Below are positions 1 through 33,540 of a DNA stretch of 64,000 nt, piece after piece. The position numbers and the translations under genes are program-made. Each line of letters opens with the position of its first letter. Within the stretch, counting starts at the first letter, position 1. Origin of the DNA: Beroe forskalii (taxonomy: Eukaryota > Ctenophora > Nuda > Beroida > Beroidae); NCBI GenBank assembly GCA_011033025.1, contig WFMF01000368.1, forward strand, positions 114,396 to 178,395. Direction: 5' to 3'. Below the pieces are notes generated by a model that saw nothing but the letters and a program-made list of their open reading frames with translations, had not been told where the DNA came from and did no database searches.

Positions 1-487
1 AATCGAGTTTAAAAAATTAAATGATTAATCATCCAATATTACGCAGCAATTTATTACACACACTTTAGTGAAATTCCGATCTCTCTACGTGATCTAATTT
101 CTGAGATACAAGCGTGTAAAATGTAACTCTGTATTCCGCTATGATACGTCATAAATCACTGCTATCGATTACAATTAGTGCTGCTCCGCCTCTGAGCGCT
201 GTATAAACACTGTATGATGATGTGTGTTGTGTTGTTTTGTTTTGGTTCAGGGGTGCATTGTTTACTCAAATTAGTGACTATGGATGATATCAACTGGTTT
301 CTAGTATTGTGCTTATTATCTAATTTGTTAACATCTTTGAAAAATAATGAAGCAAATGCTTCTGGATCATACATATTATAGGCGGTAAAAATTAGCAAAA
401 TCTTGTCTTTTATATTGTAAGATTGCAGGTATCAATGTACTATATTGATCTTTTAGTCACTTCCAAAAGTCGTCGGTCGAAATTTTT
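1..487. other. AT-rich unique sequence, no gene seen
   Basis: No exon, RNA gene or repeat is recognised here. The one open frame on the minus strand (162-398) has no family resemblance and ends beside the degenerate block that follows. Confidence 0.5.
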
Positions 488-1981
488 TTTTTAAAATTTT
501 CCCTTTTTAAATTTTTTTCTTTTTTTTTTTTTTTTTTTTAAAACCCCCCCTTTTTTTAAAAAAACCCTTTTTTTCAAATTCAAAAAAAACCCCCCTTTTT
601 TCCCCCCAAATTTTCCCAATTTTTAATGTTTTTTTCCAAAAAAAAATTTTCCCTTTCCCCCCGGGGGCCCCCCCCCCCCCAAAAAACCCCAAAACCCCCC
701 AAAAAAGGGGGAAAAAAACCCCCAAAAAAATTTTTTTTTTTCTTTTTAAAATTTTCCCCCCCTTTTTTTAAAACCCCCAAATTTTTTTTTTTTTTTAAAA
801 AAAACCCCCTTTTTCCCTGTTTTTTCCCCCTTTTTTTTCCCCCCCTTCTTTTTTTTTTAAATTTTTTTCCCCCCCTTTGGTTTTCCCCTTTTTTTTCCCC
901 TTTTTTTTTCCCCCCCCAAAATTTTTCCCCCCCTTTTTTTTTCCCCTTTTTTTCCAAATTTTTTTCCCTAAATTTTTTTTAAAACCCCCCAATTTTTCCA
1001 AACCCCTTTTTTTAAAATTTTCCCCCCTTTTTATAAAATTTTGGGTTTGGGAAAAAAACCCTTTTTTTCCCGGAAAAAGGGGCCCCCGGCAATTCCCCAA
1101 AAGGGAAGGGAAAACCCTTGGCCCCCCCCTTTTTTTTTTAATTTTTAAAAAAAAGGGGAAAATTTTTTAAAAAATTTTTTTTTTAATTTTTAATTTTTGG
1201 TTTTTTAAAATTTTTTTTTTTAATTTACTTTTTTTGGGAAAATTTAAAAAAATTTTTTTTTTTGGGTTTTTTTTTTTTTTTCCCTTTTTTTTTAAAATTT
1301 TTGGGGGGTTTTTTTCCTTTTTTTTTGGTTTAAAAACAGTTTGGAAAAAAAGGGTTTAAATTTTAAAAAAAAAAGGGTTTTTTTACCCCCTTTTTTTGGG
1401 TTTTTTTTTCCCCCCCAAAATTTTTTTTTTGGGGAAATTTTTTTTTTAAAAAAAAATTTTGGGGGGTTTTTGGGGGGGAAAAAATTTTTTTAATTAAAAA
1501 ATTTAAATTTCCCCCTTTAAAAAGGGGGGGGGTTTTTTAAAAAATTTTTTTTTAAAAGGGGGTTTTAAAGGAAATTTTCCTTTTTTTTAAATTTGGTTTT
1601 GGGAATTTTATTTTTTTTTTTTGGGGAAAATTTTTAAGGAAAATTTTTTAAAAAATTTTTTTTTAAAAAAGGGGTTTTTTGGGGGTTTTTGGAAAATTTT
1701 TTAAAAATTTTTTTTGGGTTTTTTTAAATTTTTAGGTTTTTTTTTGGTTTTGGGTTTTTAAGGTTTTTTTTTGGGTTTTTTTTTTTTTAAAAATTTTTTT
1801 TTTTTTTAAAATTTTTTTAAAAAAAGGGGGGGGGTTTTTTTTTTTTAAAAAAATTTTTTTTAAAAATTTTTTAAAATTTAATTTTTTTAAAAATTTTTTT
1901 AAAAATTTTTTTTAAAAAAAATTTTTTTTGGGAAATTTTTTTTTTTTAAAAATTTTTTTTAAAAAAAATTTTTTTTAAAAA
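488..1981. other. Degenerate homopolymer mosaic, probable assembly noise
   Basis: About 1.5 kb made almost only of runs of 3-10 identical bases, mostly T, A, C and G blocks with hardly any isolated bases. Ordinary sequence begins abruptly on both sides. A block of the same texture and nearly the same length lies at 41183-42663. No biological low-complexity class I know has this all-four-base run structure, so I infer a basecalling or consensus artefact. The open frames in it (507-1170, both strands) are meaningless. Confidence 0.75.
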
Positions 1982-2127
1982 ATAGATGTTTTAACAGAAG
2001 TATAGGACACCCCTAGCTACGGGAGTATTACCTCTAATGACATGGTGAACATGCGACCACTGCAACACGGCTCCTGTTCTGAATTTGGAAGTAGACTTGA
2101 AGTGAATTCCACTGAAATGTGTGATCA

Positions 2128-2200
2128 TGATGACGTCATTATCATAGTTTAAAGTGGTGTGTTAATGACGTCAATATCATAGTTTAAAGTGATGTGTTGA
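2128..2200 (+). repeat. Two tandem copies of a CRE-bearing 35-bp monomer
   Basis: Two direct copies of a 35-bp unit start with TGACGTCA at about 2130 and 2165, followed by ATCATAGTTTAAAGTG and GTGTGTT. Unit length and layout match the 34-copy array at 23612-24804, and single copies lie at about 16844, 16033, 22428 and 25216. This identifies a dispersed family. Confidence 0.75.
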
Positions 2201-2312
2201 TGAGCACCTTCTTTAAGCACCTCGAGCTGCGCCGGAGTTGGAAGTGGAGTCTGAAGTCTGAGTACAGTGCTGGGGTTCCTTGGAGGGGTATAATCCGGTT
2301 TCATGATCTCAG

Positions 2313-2416
2313 CTGTGACCGTATACCTTCGATAATGAACTCGGCACGCCTCGTCCATTATCCAACTTACACAGTCTCGGCTGTCGCCTCGACCATGTAA
2401 GTTGCGGTATACGGTC
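2313..2416. repeat. Short fold-back sequence
   Basis: GTGACCGTATACC near 2315 is repeated in inverse orientation as GGTATACGGTCAC near 2405. A related string (GTTATACGGTAACCACTTC) recurs near 53778, so this is probably part of a dispersed element. Confidence 0.45.
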
Positions 2417-2419
2417 ACC

Positions 2420-3940
2420 ACTTCGACATGTAACCGCTTATTCTGTAGATACACCTTGATATTGTGTCAGATCACGTGCCTCCTACACACCTCCTACACG
2501 CCTCCTACATACCTCCTATATTCATACGTTCCCTGTTTATAATAATTGGTCTACATGTAAATTACTATCATCTCAATAGACTACCTCGTTTAGTTATGAT
2601 GGAAACTATATGCAAATTACTAATTATTATACAACAATTCCCTTTAAGCGTCATTGAATTCTGATTGCAATGTTATATTATAATGGATCATGATTTGGTT
2701 GTTTTTAGCAATTTTTACCAAATGAGAGAATTCACAACTGCTGCCATATTTTGATGTAGGAGATTTTCTTCCGATTACCCTGACCACATTGAATAATGCG
2801 CCCGTATTTCCTGACCTTCAAACAGCATATGATTAGTGTAAGGCCCGTGTAAGAAAGTGTAACTTCGTATAAAGTCATCATGTGACGTGCAGCATAGTGT
2901 ATAATAATGAATTGCCCATCGGTAAGTTTCTCTTCAAAAGAGAAAATTTTAAGTGATAAAATCCATACTTATTATAATTCACATTGAGCCCGCGCGCGCT
3001 TTGCTCGAATGACTTTGATGACTTTGACTTCACCAAAATTATATCCTCCCTTCAGCCGTTTCTTCTTTGTGCAATGTGAAGATAAATTACAAATCATGGC
3101 GTGTTTTCAAAGGGGGATTAATACTGGGTGGTAATCAGGGAGTGTTTCACTGCCTTTCAGGGCCTTGCTCCAAAGGACAAACTTACAAAATTATATGCAT
3201 ACAAACATATATTCATGCAGACAAACAAAATTAAACACATGTCAAACAGAACGGATACACTCAAAACACTCATAAATTCGCACCAAGAAGACAATCCAAA
3301 ACGAGAAACAATGTGCTGCAAACATACACTTAGCAAATAATTGACTAATAATTAACTTATCATCTGATGATTTAATGTGTTCTGGGGTATAAAGTACCGC
3401 GCCTGTCAAACGAATCATACCTTGTACCAACACTCAGCTCGCTGATCAGAATCAATAAATTGCTCTAAGTTACATAATCTAATGAGTTTAAACATCATAT
3501 GGAGAGAAAGTATAACTGGCTGCAAATTTGATAATTTAAGTATAATATTGTCTTTGGTCTGTAGAAGCCGATGATGTCCGGATAATTAAATGATTTATTA
3601 TACACATCCTGCTACATAATTCCAATATTAGAGAACATTCTATTTGAGAGTGCTCGTGACCGGAATAAGGATATTAATAATAATATGCTACTTCTATATA
3701 TATATGATTATGATGACAATTATTTATACTTCAATTCTATGACGCTGTTCTCACAATTCATCATTAGGTGTGGTAATGTTGCCAGATGTTGCTTGGAATC
3801 CTCGGACTAAATCATGAATTTATTTGATTAAAATCACAGTAATGGAATAATATGGTGAACTGAGTCGCAACCTTCTCGTGGTGCAATAGCTGTAATTAAA
3901 TCTCACCTGTTTAATGGTTGGATTACTGTTAACGGTAAAT
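2420..3940. other. Non-coding stretch, nothing recognised
   Basis: About 1.5 kb of AT-rich sequence. I specifically looked for the missing N-terminal paired-box exon of the downstream Pax gene, including a GGVFVNGRPLP-like string, and did not find it. Confidence 0.4.
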
Positions 3941-3943
3941 TCT

Positions 3944-4020
3944 ATTTAATATTAGCCAATTTTGAGGGTACTTGTAGGCGTGCAATAATAAGTAATATTG
4001 CACTCCTCACATTGGCTAAT
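3944..4020. repeat. Fold-back element with ATTAGCCAAT ends
   Basis: ATTAGCCAAT on the left is matched by ATTGGCTAAT on the right. The interior holds GTGCAATAATA and its approximate inverse. It lies directly beside the element at 4026-4199 and shares the GTGCAATAA motif with it. Confidence 0.55.
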
Positions 4021-4025
4021 ACACT

Positions 4026-4199
4026 AAGAGCATGGCAAATGGTCATGACGCTAATAAAATTATTGCACTCGGCTTCGCCTCGTGCAATAATTTGGTATTG
4101 TCGCACTCGGCCTGCTCCTCGTGCGACAATACAAATTATTGCACTCGGCTACGCCTCGTGCAATAATTTCTATTAGCGCATTCCCAGCCATGCTCTAAG
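4026..4199. mobile_element. MITE-like element with three internal hairpins
   Basis: The ends are imperfect inverted repeats of about 45 bp: AGAGCATGGC on the left against GCCATGCTCT on the right, then CGCTAATA against TATTAGCG. Inside are three consecutive hairpins built on GCACTCGG/CCTCGTGC cores (about 4060-4092, 4097-4132, 4136-4169). There is no open frame, so any movement would need an outside transposase. The target duplication is unclear, and the superfamily is not assigned. Confidence 0.65.
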
Positions 4200-4512
4200 C
4201 GTATATTATTCAATATACTCAACACTTCGGACATTCCGGTAATTCTTCATCCAACTCAAAGGCTCTAATTATAATAGTTGCAGTTGTTGCCAGTATTCCT
4301 ATTATTAAATATTAATTCCCCAAATTTCGGCTAAATCTCCTGGTATATATCACGTAGTAGTAGATTTTATAATATTTCATGAAGAATTCAAAAAGAATAA
4401 TCTCTGCTTTCAAATCACCCGACTTTCTTGCGCAAGACTTCCTAACTTTAGGCATTTTCTCCACCTCAAAACATTGAGAATAGATCCCTTTCACGAAATA
4501 ACCCCTTTTGTC

Positions 4513-5901
4513 ACCCCTACTGACCCTGTCTCCCTCAGCCTGTTGCTGAGCCCTACTGACCCTGTCTCCCTCAGCCTGTTGCTGAGCCCTACTGACCCTG
4601 TCTCCCTCAGCCTGTTACTGAGCCCTACTGACCCTGTCTCCCTCAGCCTGTTGTCACCCTACTGACCCTGTCTCCCTCAGCCTGTAGCTGAGCCCTACTG
4701 ACCCTGTCTCCCTCAGCCTGTTGCTGAGCCCTACTGACCCTGTCTCCCTCAGCCTGTTGCTGAGCCCTACTGACCCTGTCCCCCTCAGCCTGTTGTTGAG
4801 CCCTACTGACCCTGTCTCCCTCAGCCTGTTGCTGAGCCCTACTGACCCTGTCTCCCTCAGCCTGTTGCTGAGCCCTACTGACCCTGTCTCCCTCAGCCTG
4901 TTGTTGAGCCCTACTGACTCTGTCCCCCTCAGCCTGTTGCTGAGCCCTACTGACCCTGTCTCCCTCAGCCTGTTGCTGAGCCCTACTGACCCTGTCTCCC
5001 TCAGCCTGTTGCTGAGCCCTACTGACCCTGTCTCCCTCAGCCTGTTGCTGAGCCCTACTGACCCTGTCTCCCTCAGCCTGTTGCTGAGCCCTACTGACCC
5101 TGTCTCCCTCAGCCTGTTGCTGAGCCCTACTGACCCTGTCTCCCTCAGCCTGTTGCTGAGCCCTACTGACCCTGTCTCCCTCAGCCTGTTGCTGAGCCCT
5201 ACTGACCCTGTCCCCCTCAGCCTGTTGCTGAGCCCTACTGACCCTGTCTCCCTCAGCCTGTTGTTGAGCCCTACTGACCCTGTCTCCCTCAGCCTGTTGC
5301 TGAGCCCTACTGACCCTGTCCCCCTCAGCCTGTTGTTGAGCCCTACTGACCCTGTCCCCCTCAGCCTGTTGCTGAGCCCTACTGACCCTGTCTCCCTCAG
5401 CCTGTTGCTGAGCCCTACTGACCCTGTCTCCCTCAGCCTGTTGCTGAGCCCTACTGACCCTGTCTCCCTCAGCCTGTTGCTGAGCCCTACTGACCCTGTC
5501 TCCCTCAGCCTGTTGCTGAGCCCTACTGACCCTGTCCCCTCAGCCTGTTGCTGAGCCCTACTGACCCTGTCTCCCTCAGCCTGTTGCTGAGCCCTACTGA
5601 CCCTGTCCCCCTCAGCCTGTTACTGAGCCCTACTGACCCTGTCTCCCTCAGCCTGTTGTTGAGCCCTACTGACCCTGTCCCCCTCAGCCTGTTGCTGAGC
5701 CCTACTGACCCTGTCCCACTCAGCCTGTTGTCAACCCTACTGACCCTGTCCCCCTCAGCCTGTTGCTGAGCCCTACTGACCCTGTCCCCCTCAGCCTGTT
5801 GTCAACCCTACTGACCCTGTCCCCCTCAGCCTGTTGCTGAGCCCTACTGACCCTGTCCCCCTCAGCCTGTTGCTGAGCCCTACTGACCCTGTCTCCCTCA
5901 G
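4513..5901 (+). repeat. 36-bp minisatellite that ends in the Pax 3' splice site
   Basis: About 39 head-to-tail copies of a 36-bp unit. Each carries TACTGAC (branch-point-like), CCTGTCTCCCT (pyrimidine tract) and CAG, then CCTGTTGCTGAG. The last copy runs without a break into the Pax exon: its TCTCCCTCAG is the acceptor of the exon starting at 5902. Variants are mainly TCTCCC/TCCCCC and TTGCTG/TTGTTG, with some 32-35-bp units near 4650 and 5720-5830. The long + strand frames here (about 4474-4665, 4721-5554, 5548-5769) exist because 36 is divisible by three; they are not genes. Confidence 0.95.
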
Positions 5902-27431
<21,530 letters not shown>

Positions 27432-27723
27432 TACACACAGGACTACTGTGCTAGTCACTCGGCTGCCGCCCCAAACACAATGAACAGTTATATATGTATT
27501 GAGAGAGAAGTATTGTATTTGAGAACTCTTTCTAGAAGTATTATGCCTCCTAAAATATGACTTCATTTGCCATTGACCTTCGTTTTAAGTTTTCGTTAGA
27601 TTCGAGGTTTTAGACATCAAAGACAGAACTTACTTTGTCACGGCCGATTGGTTTTGTGTTCCCAGTAAATCACCATATCCTCCTGAAAGCCCTATTAATT
27701 GCCCCCTATATCCATTAATATTT

Positions 27724-27729
27724 AATAAA
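27724..27729 (+). terminator. Candidate polyadenylation signal for Pax
   Basis: AATAAA lies about 293 bp past the Pax stop codon, followed by G/T-rich sequence at about 27760-27780. It is the first canonical hexamer after the stop that I see. Confidence 0.6.
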
Positions 27730-27749
27730 GGCTCGCCCGATGATTCCTG

Positions 27750-29400
27750 TTCAATCATCTCGGTGCTCTGTTGGTCTCGTTGGCAGTTGTTAGCGATAGA
27801 CCGCCTTGTTTTGCTTGAACCTTTCAGATTCCATTGAATGAAGTGTAGTGGGGGAGGTCAGTGGAGGCCGGCTTTAGAACCCTTGAAGTCTGATCTTTGA
27901 CAAACCGGCCCCCAATTTGAATGACCGCTTCAAGTTTTTTGTTGTTGTAATGACACAGCTCCATATGTACGCAAATTCAGAGGATGCTGCGAATACTTCT
28001 ATACTCATGTGCTCACGAGAAATAGTCTGACGTGATACGTCACTGGTTGGTGCTGATGACGTCCATCTAATGTCCGCCTATTTCTCTTGCGCGCCTATGT
28101 ATTCTGACGGGCTTATGTGCTAGAGACTGCTAAATAGTTGTTTTATCAATATCCTGTGTGCTGCAGCAATTAACCTGCATGAGCCTTATGTTATAAGGTT
28201 TGAGTCATTTAATTGACATTGTGATTCAAATTCTATAGTTTAAGGCGTGCTCTTGTCTTGTAGCGGATTATATGATGTATAATATAGATTATGAATATAT
28301 TTATTAACGAAGAAAAGGCTAAATCACGTATACTTACAATCTTTGGAGGACTTGTATTTGAGATAGTCTGTAAGGAACACGGCTTATTTTTAGCTAACTT
28401 ATTTAATTGATTGTGCGAGATAATTATCTAGTGTGTAGATGACTGAGAAGCTTCCCTGCGCTTTCTTTTAATTGCATTGACCAATCAGTGAGGAGCATGA
28501 TACTCTTCCAGCGCTCTGATTGGTCAGTACCCCAGGCTACGTTTTCAGTCGTCTATATTTCGATGTGTTGAATCTGACCCAGTATTCTGCAGGAGCTGAG
28601 AGTAACGTTCAATTCAAGTTAATTTTCATGAAGAATGAATCCAGTGAAAATAATCACACCGATCTCCAAATTAACTGAGCAATTTTCATCCAACTTGAGC
28701 TAAAATTGCAGTGAAACGAGTGAAAACGTTAAACGCTTAAAAATCGGGAAAATGAAGAGCTAAATTTCACACATTTTTCTATTTGTCATGGACTAAATTC
28801 TTCATGAGTATGGTTAATAAATTTGGGTTATCAATTATAAAATTATACCATTTTAAATTGTTGTTGTAATTAGTTGCCACACTGTTACATGTCTTAATGA
28901 TTATAAATTGACATACTTGATACTTAACAATAACATTAAAGACAACAAAATTTTACGCGTATTTGATAATCTCTAAAATTAGAACGGATGTGACATGTCA
29001 ATTTGTAATCATTATCATATTGCTATGGTGTTAGAGTCCAATAGCTTAATAGTGTTTAGTTATGAATAATTAAGTATCATATGATGTTAACGCTCAGTTT
29101 GGTTACTTAGAAGAATTTTGTGCTTTGAAATTGTTAAGTAAGTTTTTTTTATTTAACCGTTTAATCAAATTCGTTTGATTTGTTCACACCAAACCAAAAA
29201 TCCAGCTCCTATCTCAAATAAAAAGTTCAAAAGAAACTTTAATTCTCCAAATGTGCATGTGGAACATTGGCGGGGTAAAACTAAACATCCTACTCCTACG
29301 AGGAACCCACTTTAAATCACCTCACGGCTTAGTCTAAGTCTAACCAGAGTCTTTTTGCACGCTGCGCGAGCAGTCTTTTCACTCCTCAACTTTGTCGATT
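27750..29400. other. Intergenic sequence, nothing recognised
   Basis: AT-rich unique sequence of about 1.6 kb. I found no exon, RNA gene or array. Confidence 0.4.
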
Positions 29401-29402
29401 TC

Positions 29403-29659
29403 CTTCCCCTAACCAGGGGCGTCGCCGCGAAACCAGGGCGCTGGTTAGGGCAACCGATTTCCATAATTTAGGGCCCTAACCTGAACCTCAACCTTGCTCT
29501 AACTTGCCAGGCGTTGCCTGGGCCCCTGCCCGCGCCCCGACTCGCAGAGACGGGCAGGCAAGGTCTGGCAAGCTCTAACATCTAATCAGATCCCTAGTTT
29601 TCTTTTACGTGCGCGTGGTGCCTTGCTCCAAACCGTGACGACGCGACGCCCCTGGTTAG
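29403..29659. mobile_element. MITE with CTTCCCCTAACCAGGGGCGTC ends, copy 1
   Basis: It opens with CTTCCCCTAACCAGGGGCG and closes with the inverse GACGCCCCTGGTTAG. The right terminus has lost a few bases. The interior is GC-rich and contains CGCCCCGACTCGCAGAGACG, shared with sequence at 30770-30790. No coding capacity. Confidence 0.7.
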
Positions 29660-29679
29660 CCGTAGGATGTTGGCTAGTG

Positions 29680-30350
29680 TCCCATATAACGCTGGGCTCT
29701 TCATTATCTATGATAATGACGTCACTCAGAAAAATACATTTAAGCGCAGCTAGCGCTTTAAAGGTTAGTGTTAGGGTCAGGATTAGGGTCAGGTTTTGTT
29801 AGGGTAATGATTAAGGTTAGGGCAATAATAAGGTTTAGGATACAGAAAAATTGACGTTTAGATCTGTGACGTCACTCAGAGCCGTTTATATGGGAGACAT
29901 ACCGAAAAATTGACGTTTAGATCTGTGACGTCACTCAGCCGGAGTTATATGGGACACATACCAGGATGTTACCTTGCTAAACACGTATATCCCTGTGTGG
30001 GTTGCGCGCGGCGCGTACACACACCTATGCGGGCTTAGGAAGATGTAACCCTACCCTCGCACGCTTGTCTGACGTCGTCAGACCGGGACCCATTATTTAA
30101 AATTTTAAATTTATCGTGGCGCGCGCGCTTCGCGCGCGCGAGGGGGTCAGGCAACGCCTGACAATCGCACGCGGCGCAATATTCCACATTTGGACGCCAC
30201 TTTGCGCGTTCGCCCATCAAGTCAGAGGAAATATACGGGCAACGTCCGTCGACTGGTTTAGATGCGCTTAACTATATTTTTCTGAGTGACGTCATTTTCA
30301 TAGATAATGAAGGCTCTCGAAATCTCGAATTTAGTTTTTGTGGCTATAGT
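29680..30350. mobile_element. Inverted-repeat element bounded by TGACGTCACTCAGAAAAA
   Basis: The left side has GTCCCATATAACGC, TTCATTATCTATGATAATGA and CGTCACTCAGAAAAATA. The right side (30263-30310 and on) carries the inverse TTTTTCTGAGTGACGTCAT then ATAGATAATGAAG. Sub-copies of the terminal part lie at about 29870-29960. It also holds degenerate GTTAGGG telomere-like units (29765-29835). A related end recurs at 31613-31690. It looks like a composite, partly deleted non-autonomous element. Confidence 0.55.
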
Positions 30351-30379
30351 GTCCCATATTACTTTGGGCGCTTCATTAT

Positions 30380-30703
30380 CTTCCCCTAACCAGGGGCGTC
30401 GCGTCGTAAAACTAGGGATCTGGTTAGAGCAATCATTATCTATGATAATGTTTAATGTTATCAGTTGCCGTACGTTGTATGGCCCTCTGACGCCAGCCGC
30501 GAAGCGGCTGGCGTCAGCGCCGATGAGAATCAGCGCCGCGCGCGCGGCGCTGATTCTCGAAAGGGTCTGTCAACGTCAGACAATGTTATCAGACGTTGTC
30601 TGACCACTTCGCGTATGTCTCTTGCCCTAACCAGGACCCTGGTTACGCGCACGAAGTGCGCGGCAAGCACTAAACGTTTCGCGACGCCCCTGGTTAGGGG
30701 AAG
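30380..30703. mobile_element. MITE with CTTCCCCTAACCAGGGGCGTC ends, copy 2
   Basis: It has intact termini: CTTCCCCTAACCAGGGGCGT at 30380 and the inverse ACGCCCCTGGTTAGGGGAAG ending at 30703. The interior includes the long palindrome around GCCGCGAAGCGGC and CAGCGCCGCGCGCGCGGCGCTG (about 30490-30555). Flanks share only TAT, so the target duplication is at most a few bases. Confidence 0.75.
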
Positions 30704-31612
30704 TATGTCTCCCACTTGCTAAACACGTTTGCCAGACGTTGCCTGGCCCCTTGCGCGCGCGAAGCGCACGCGCCCCGACTCGCAGAAAAAATATGGGGCA
30801 GGCAACGTCTGCAGTCTGCCAAACAACGTATATCCCTGTTTGCGTTGCGCGGTGCGCTTCCTCAGAACAGGGAAGCGCCGCGCGCGTACACACACCTATG
30901 AGTATGTGGGCTTATGAAACGTTGCGCGTACACTTACACACACCTATGCGGGCTTAGGAAGCGCACGCCGGACATTCTTCAACGTGTTTTACTTTCATTT
31001 TTAGCAGGTTGAGGTGATCTATATTTGACTTCTGACGATTTTATATTCTGACTTCTGACAATATGGATATAAACAACTAAAACATCAGAGATTTCTTCAT
31101 TTTACACGTTAATTGCACTGTATATACACACTTTTCTATATCAATACTTCAAATTGTGGTATTCGTGATTTTACTGAGGAATTACTTATTATCATTATAC
31201 TGCGTAATTAAGTGCTGCAACTTGCAAGTGTGTCGAAAGTGAAACATCACAGAAAACAATATAAATCCGTTGTGCGCGGACGAAACATCACACGGACAAA
31301 ACTTATAATAGCTGCGTTTTCACCCTGTCAACTCGTGCACTAATTGGTCAATATCAAAACGCTAGTGAGTATTACCTATAAAGATCAGACCATAAATATT
31401 AGTATTATTGCTGGACACTGGCGGCATTTCATGATAAAATATCGTTTTAAAATCAACATCGGGAATTGGAAAAGAGTCGCAGATTTTTGAATAATTTTTG
31501 ATTATCAAAAGCATACCATTCACAAAAATTGGACAAAAAACTAAAAAGTACTACACACAGTGTATCACTTTCAATATCATACGGTGGAAATCCGTCTTTC
31601 CTCCTTTGGCTA
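30704..31612. other. Repeat-derived GC-rich then AT-rich sequence
   Basis: To about 30970 it consists of GC-rich fragments shared with the neighbouring elements (GCGCGCGAAGCGCACGCGCC, CACACACCTATGCGGGCTTA, also near 30020). After that it is AT-rich with nothing recognised. The small open frames at 30716-30957 are shadows of this repeat. Confidence 0.5.
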
Positions 31613-32400
31613 GTCTCCCATGTAAACGGGAGCCCTCATTATGTATGACAATGACGTCACTCAGAAAAACTTAATTAAGCGCATCTAGCGCTTTCATGGT
31701 TATGGTCAAATCAAAGAAGCAGCGTAATCATAAGTAGCGAAGTAGGCAAATGCGTACGAGGAGTCGACTAGCTGCTAACGTAACAAAACTTAAAATGAAA
31801 TAAAAGCTTCGCGCAAAATCTAAAACAACAAGTACAACGAACGAAAAATGCGCGGAGTAAATTTAAACTGATGGTCACACGTGAAACCTACGGCCCACCA
31901 CGAAGTTATGCGCGTACGTTGCAAGGCACTTAAATTAGCTGTTGTTCATCTTCTTATGACGGGGAGGGAAACTAAGCGCCTGCATACGGGAACAGTGAAA
32001 AACAATAATTGTGCCATTCTCGTTTTAATCAATTTGAATTGTGGGGTTTGCAATTTGCATTTGCAAACGAGGTACTGCGTAGCGGCGCCGAGTGAGCTGT
32101 GTATATTATCATATGCAGGCTCAACGGGCCTTGCTTGTAAAGTCGCATTTCGTGTTTTTTGTACGTCAAACGAGCGCGCGGAAGTAAAAGTGCTCGTGCA
32201 GATTAATAATAATTGCGCGCGTGTTAATATCTGTTTAAATTTAATGCTGCTTGATTTCAGTGCTCCGTAATTTTTTATCTGAATGGAATTTTTTGATGCC
32301 GTAAAAAGTATTCAATCAATTTGAATTGTGGGGTTTCAAATTTGCGAACGAGGTGCTGCGTTGCAACGCCGAGTGAGCTGTGCATCTGCAGACCCAACTA
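31613..32400. repeat. Dispersed repeat fragments, with an internal duplication
   Basis: 31613-31690 is another copy of the TGACGTCACTCAGAAAAA terminus. GGAGGGAAACTAAGCGCCTG (about 31962) recurs at about 60094. TCAATTTGAATTGTGGGGTT (about 32027) recurs at about 32312, each followed by an AACGAGGTNCTGCGT...GCCGAGTGAGCTGTG block. A 129-residue frame at 31881-32270 spans this repeat and has no recognisable domain. Confidence 0.6.
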
Positions 32401-32564
32401 GTTATAACCCAACAAGTTATATATAAGTAATCTATATAGGTTATCTTATGATATTGTTAGTAAAATTTAAGTCACTCTCTAGTTTTAGAAAATAGCCATG
32501 CTCCGTCGTGGGTGTACATACAGGAAATCGCAGAATATAGGGACATCTAAAGACATTATTTGGT

Positions 32565-32605
32565 CGTACCTAGCATAACAAATGACGTCACAGTTACGTC
32601 ACAAT
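32565..32605. repeat. Dispersed TACCTAGCATAACAAATGACGTCA segment
   Basis: ACCTAGCATAACAAATGACG followed by TCACAGTTACGTCACAA matches 54155-54190 closely (ACCTAGCATTACTGATGACG then TCACAATTACGTCATAA). The two share a repeat family. Confidence 0.55.
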
Positions 32606-33039
32606 CTGGTGGAATGGGGCATATGGGCTGGAAACAAATTATTCGCAAATTACAGCGCGCTAAAGTACTTCCTTACCTCATTGGCCCTTATTTTAACGGC
32701 CCTGAACTTGAAGGACAAATGACTTTGTGTTTTTTGTCCAACTCCAAGGGCCGGTTAAAAAGCCCGTTAAAGCGCGGGGCCAGTTATATTAAATTTAAAG
32801 GCCAGTTAAACTTAAATTTAATCTAGGTCAGATGGGGAAATGAAATTCTTTGAAATTTCCGATCGCGCGGCGCCATGTTAAAATGTGAATACTGTTAAAT
32901 CAGCATCACACGCGTACAGATGACACCGATCTCAGAGGTGGCGACACCTCAGTATTACTATTACTAGTCGGTTCCCGTCCCTCGGACGGCGAATGATGAC
33001 AGCCGCACGAGCCAACGGCCACACCCCCCCCCGACAGCG

Positions 33040-33540
33040 ATTTGACCGTGCGAGTTTGGAGGGGAAATTCGAAACTTTAATTTCTGCGGAAAAAAGCTTC
33101 CCAAGCCCCCAACGGTAACCCAATTTGCCGACAATATTCTCAAAAGCTTTCCTCATCATATTCATAAGCAACTCCATAGCGAAGGAATTTCGAAAAAATT
33201 CGAAACTTTATATTTTGCGAAAAAAAGGGCGTGGCCTCCCACGCCCCTCAGGGTGACCCAATAATTCGGACAAAATTCTCAAAATTTTTATTCATCATAA
33301 GGAACTCGATGGCGAAGGAATTTTGAAAAAATTCGAAACTTTAATTTTTTCGAAAAAAAGGGCGTGGCCTCCCACGCCCCTCAGGGTGACCCAATAATTC
33401 GGACAAAATTCTCAAAATTTCCATTCATCATACGGAACTCGATGGCGAAGGAATTCTGGAAAAAAATCGAAAGTTTAACTTACATTTTTGCGAAAAAAGG
33501 GCGCGGCCCCCACTCCCCTCACCATGGCCGAAAAATTATC
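33040..33540 (+). repeat. ~130-bp tandem repeat, about 3.7 copies
   Basis: Units contain GAAGGAATTTTGAAAAAATT, TCGAAACTTTAATTTT, GCGTGGCCTCCCACGCCCC and CAGGGTGACCCAATAATTCG. Copies two and three are near identical; the outer ones are diverged. The GGCGTGGCCTCCCACGCC stretch can fold on itself. Confidence 0.85.

Noticed and set aside
4474..5769. Long + strand frames encoding [12 protein letters not shown] repeats
   Set aside because: They come from a 36-bp intronic minisatellite divisible by three; the array ends in a splice acceptor, not in coding sequence.
29765..29835. Interstitial telomere repeat
   Set aside because: GTTAGGG units are too irregular and too few, and sit inside an inverted-repeat element.
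31881..32270. 129-residue open frame
   Set aside because: Overlaps dispersed and internally duplicated repeats; no known motif.
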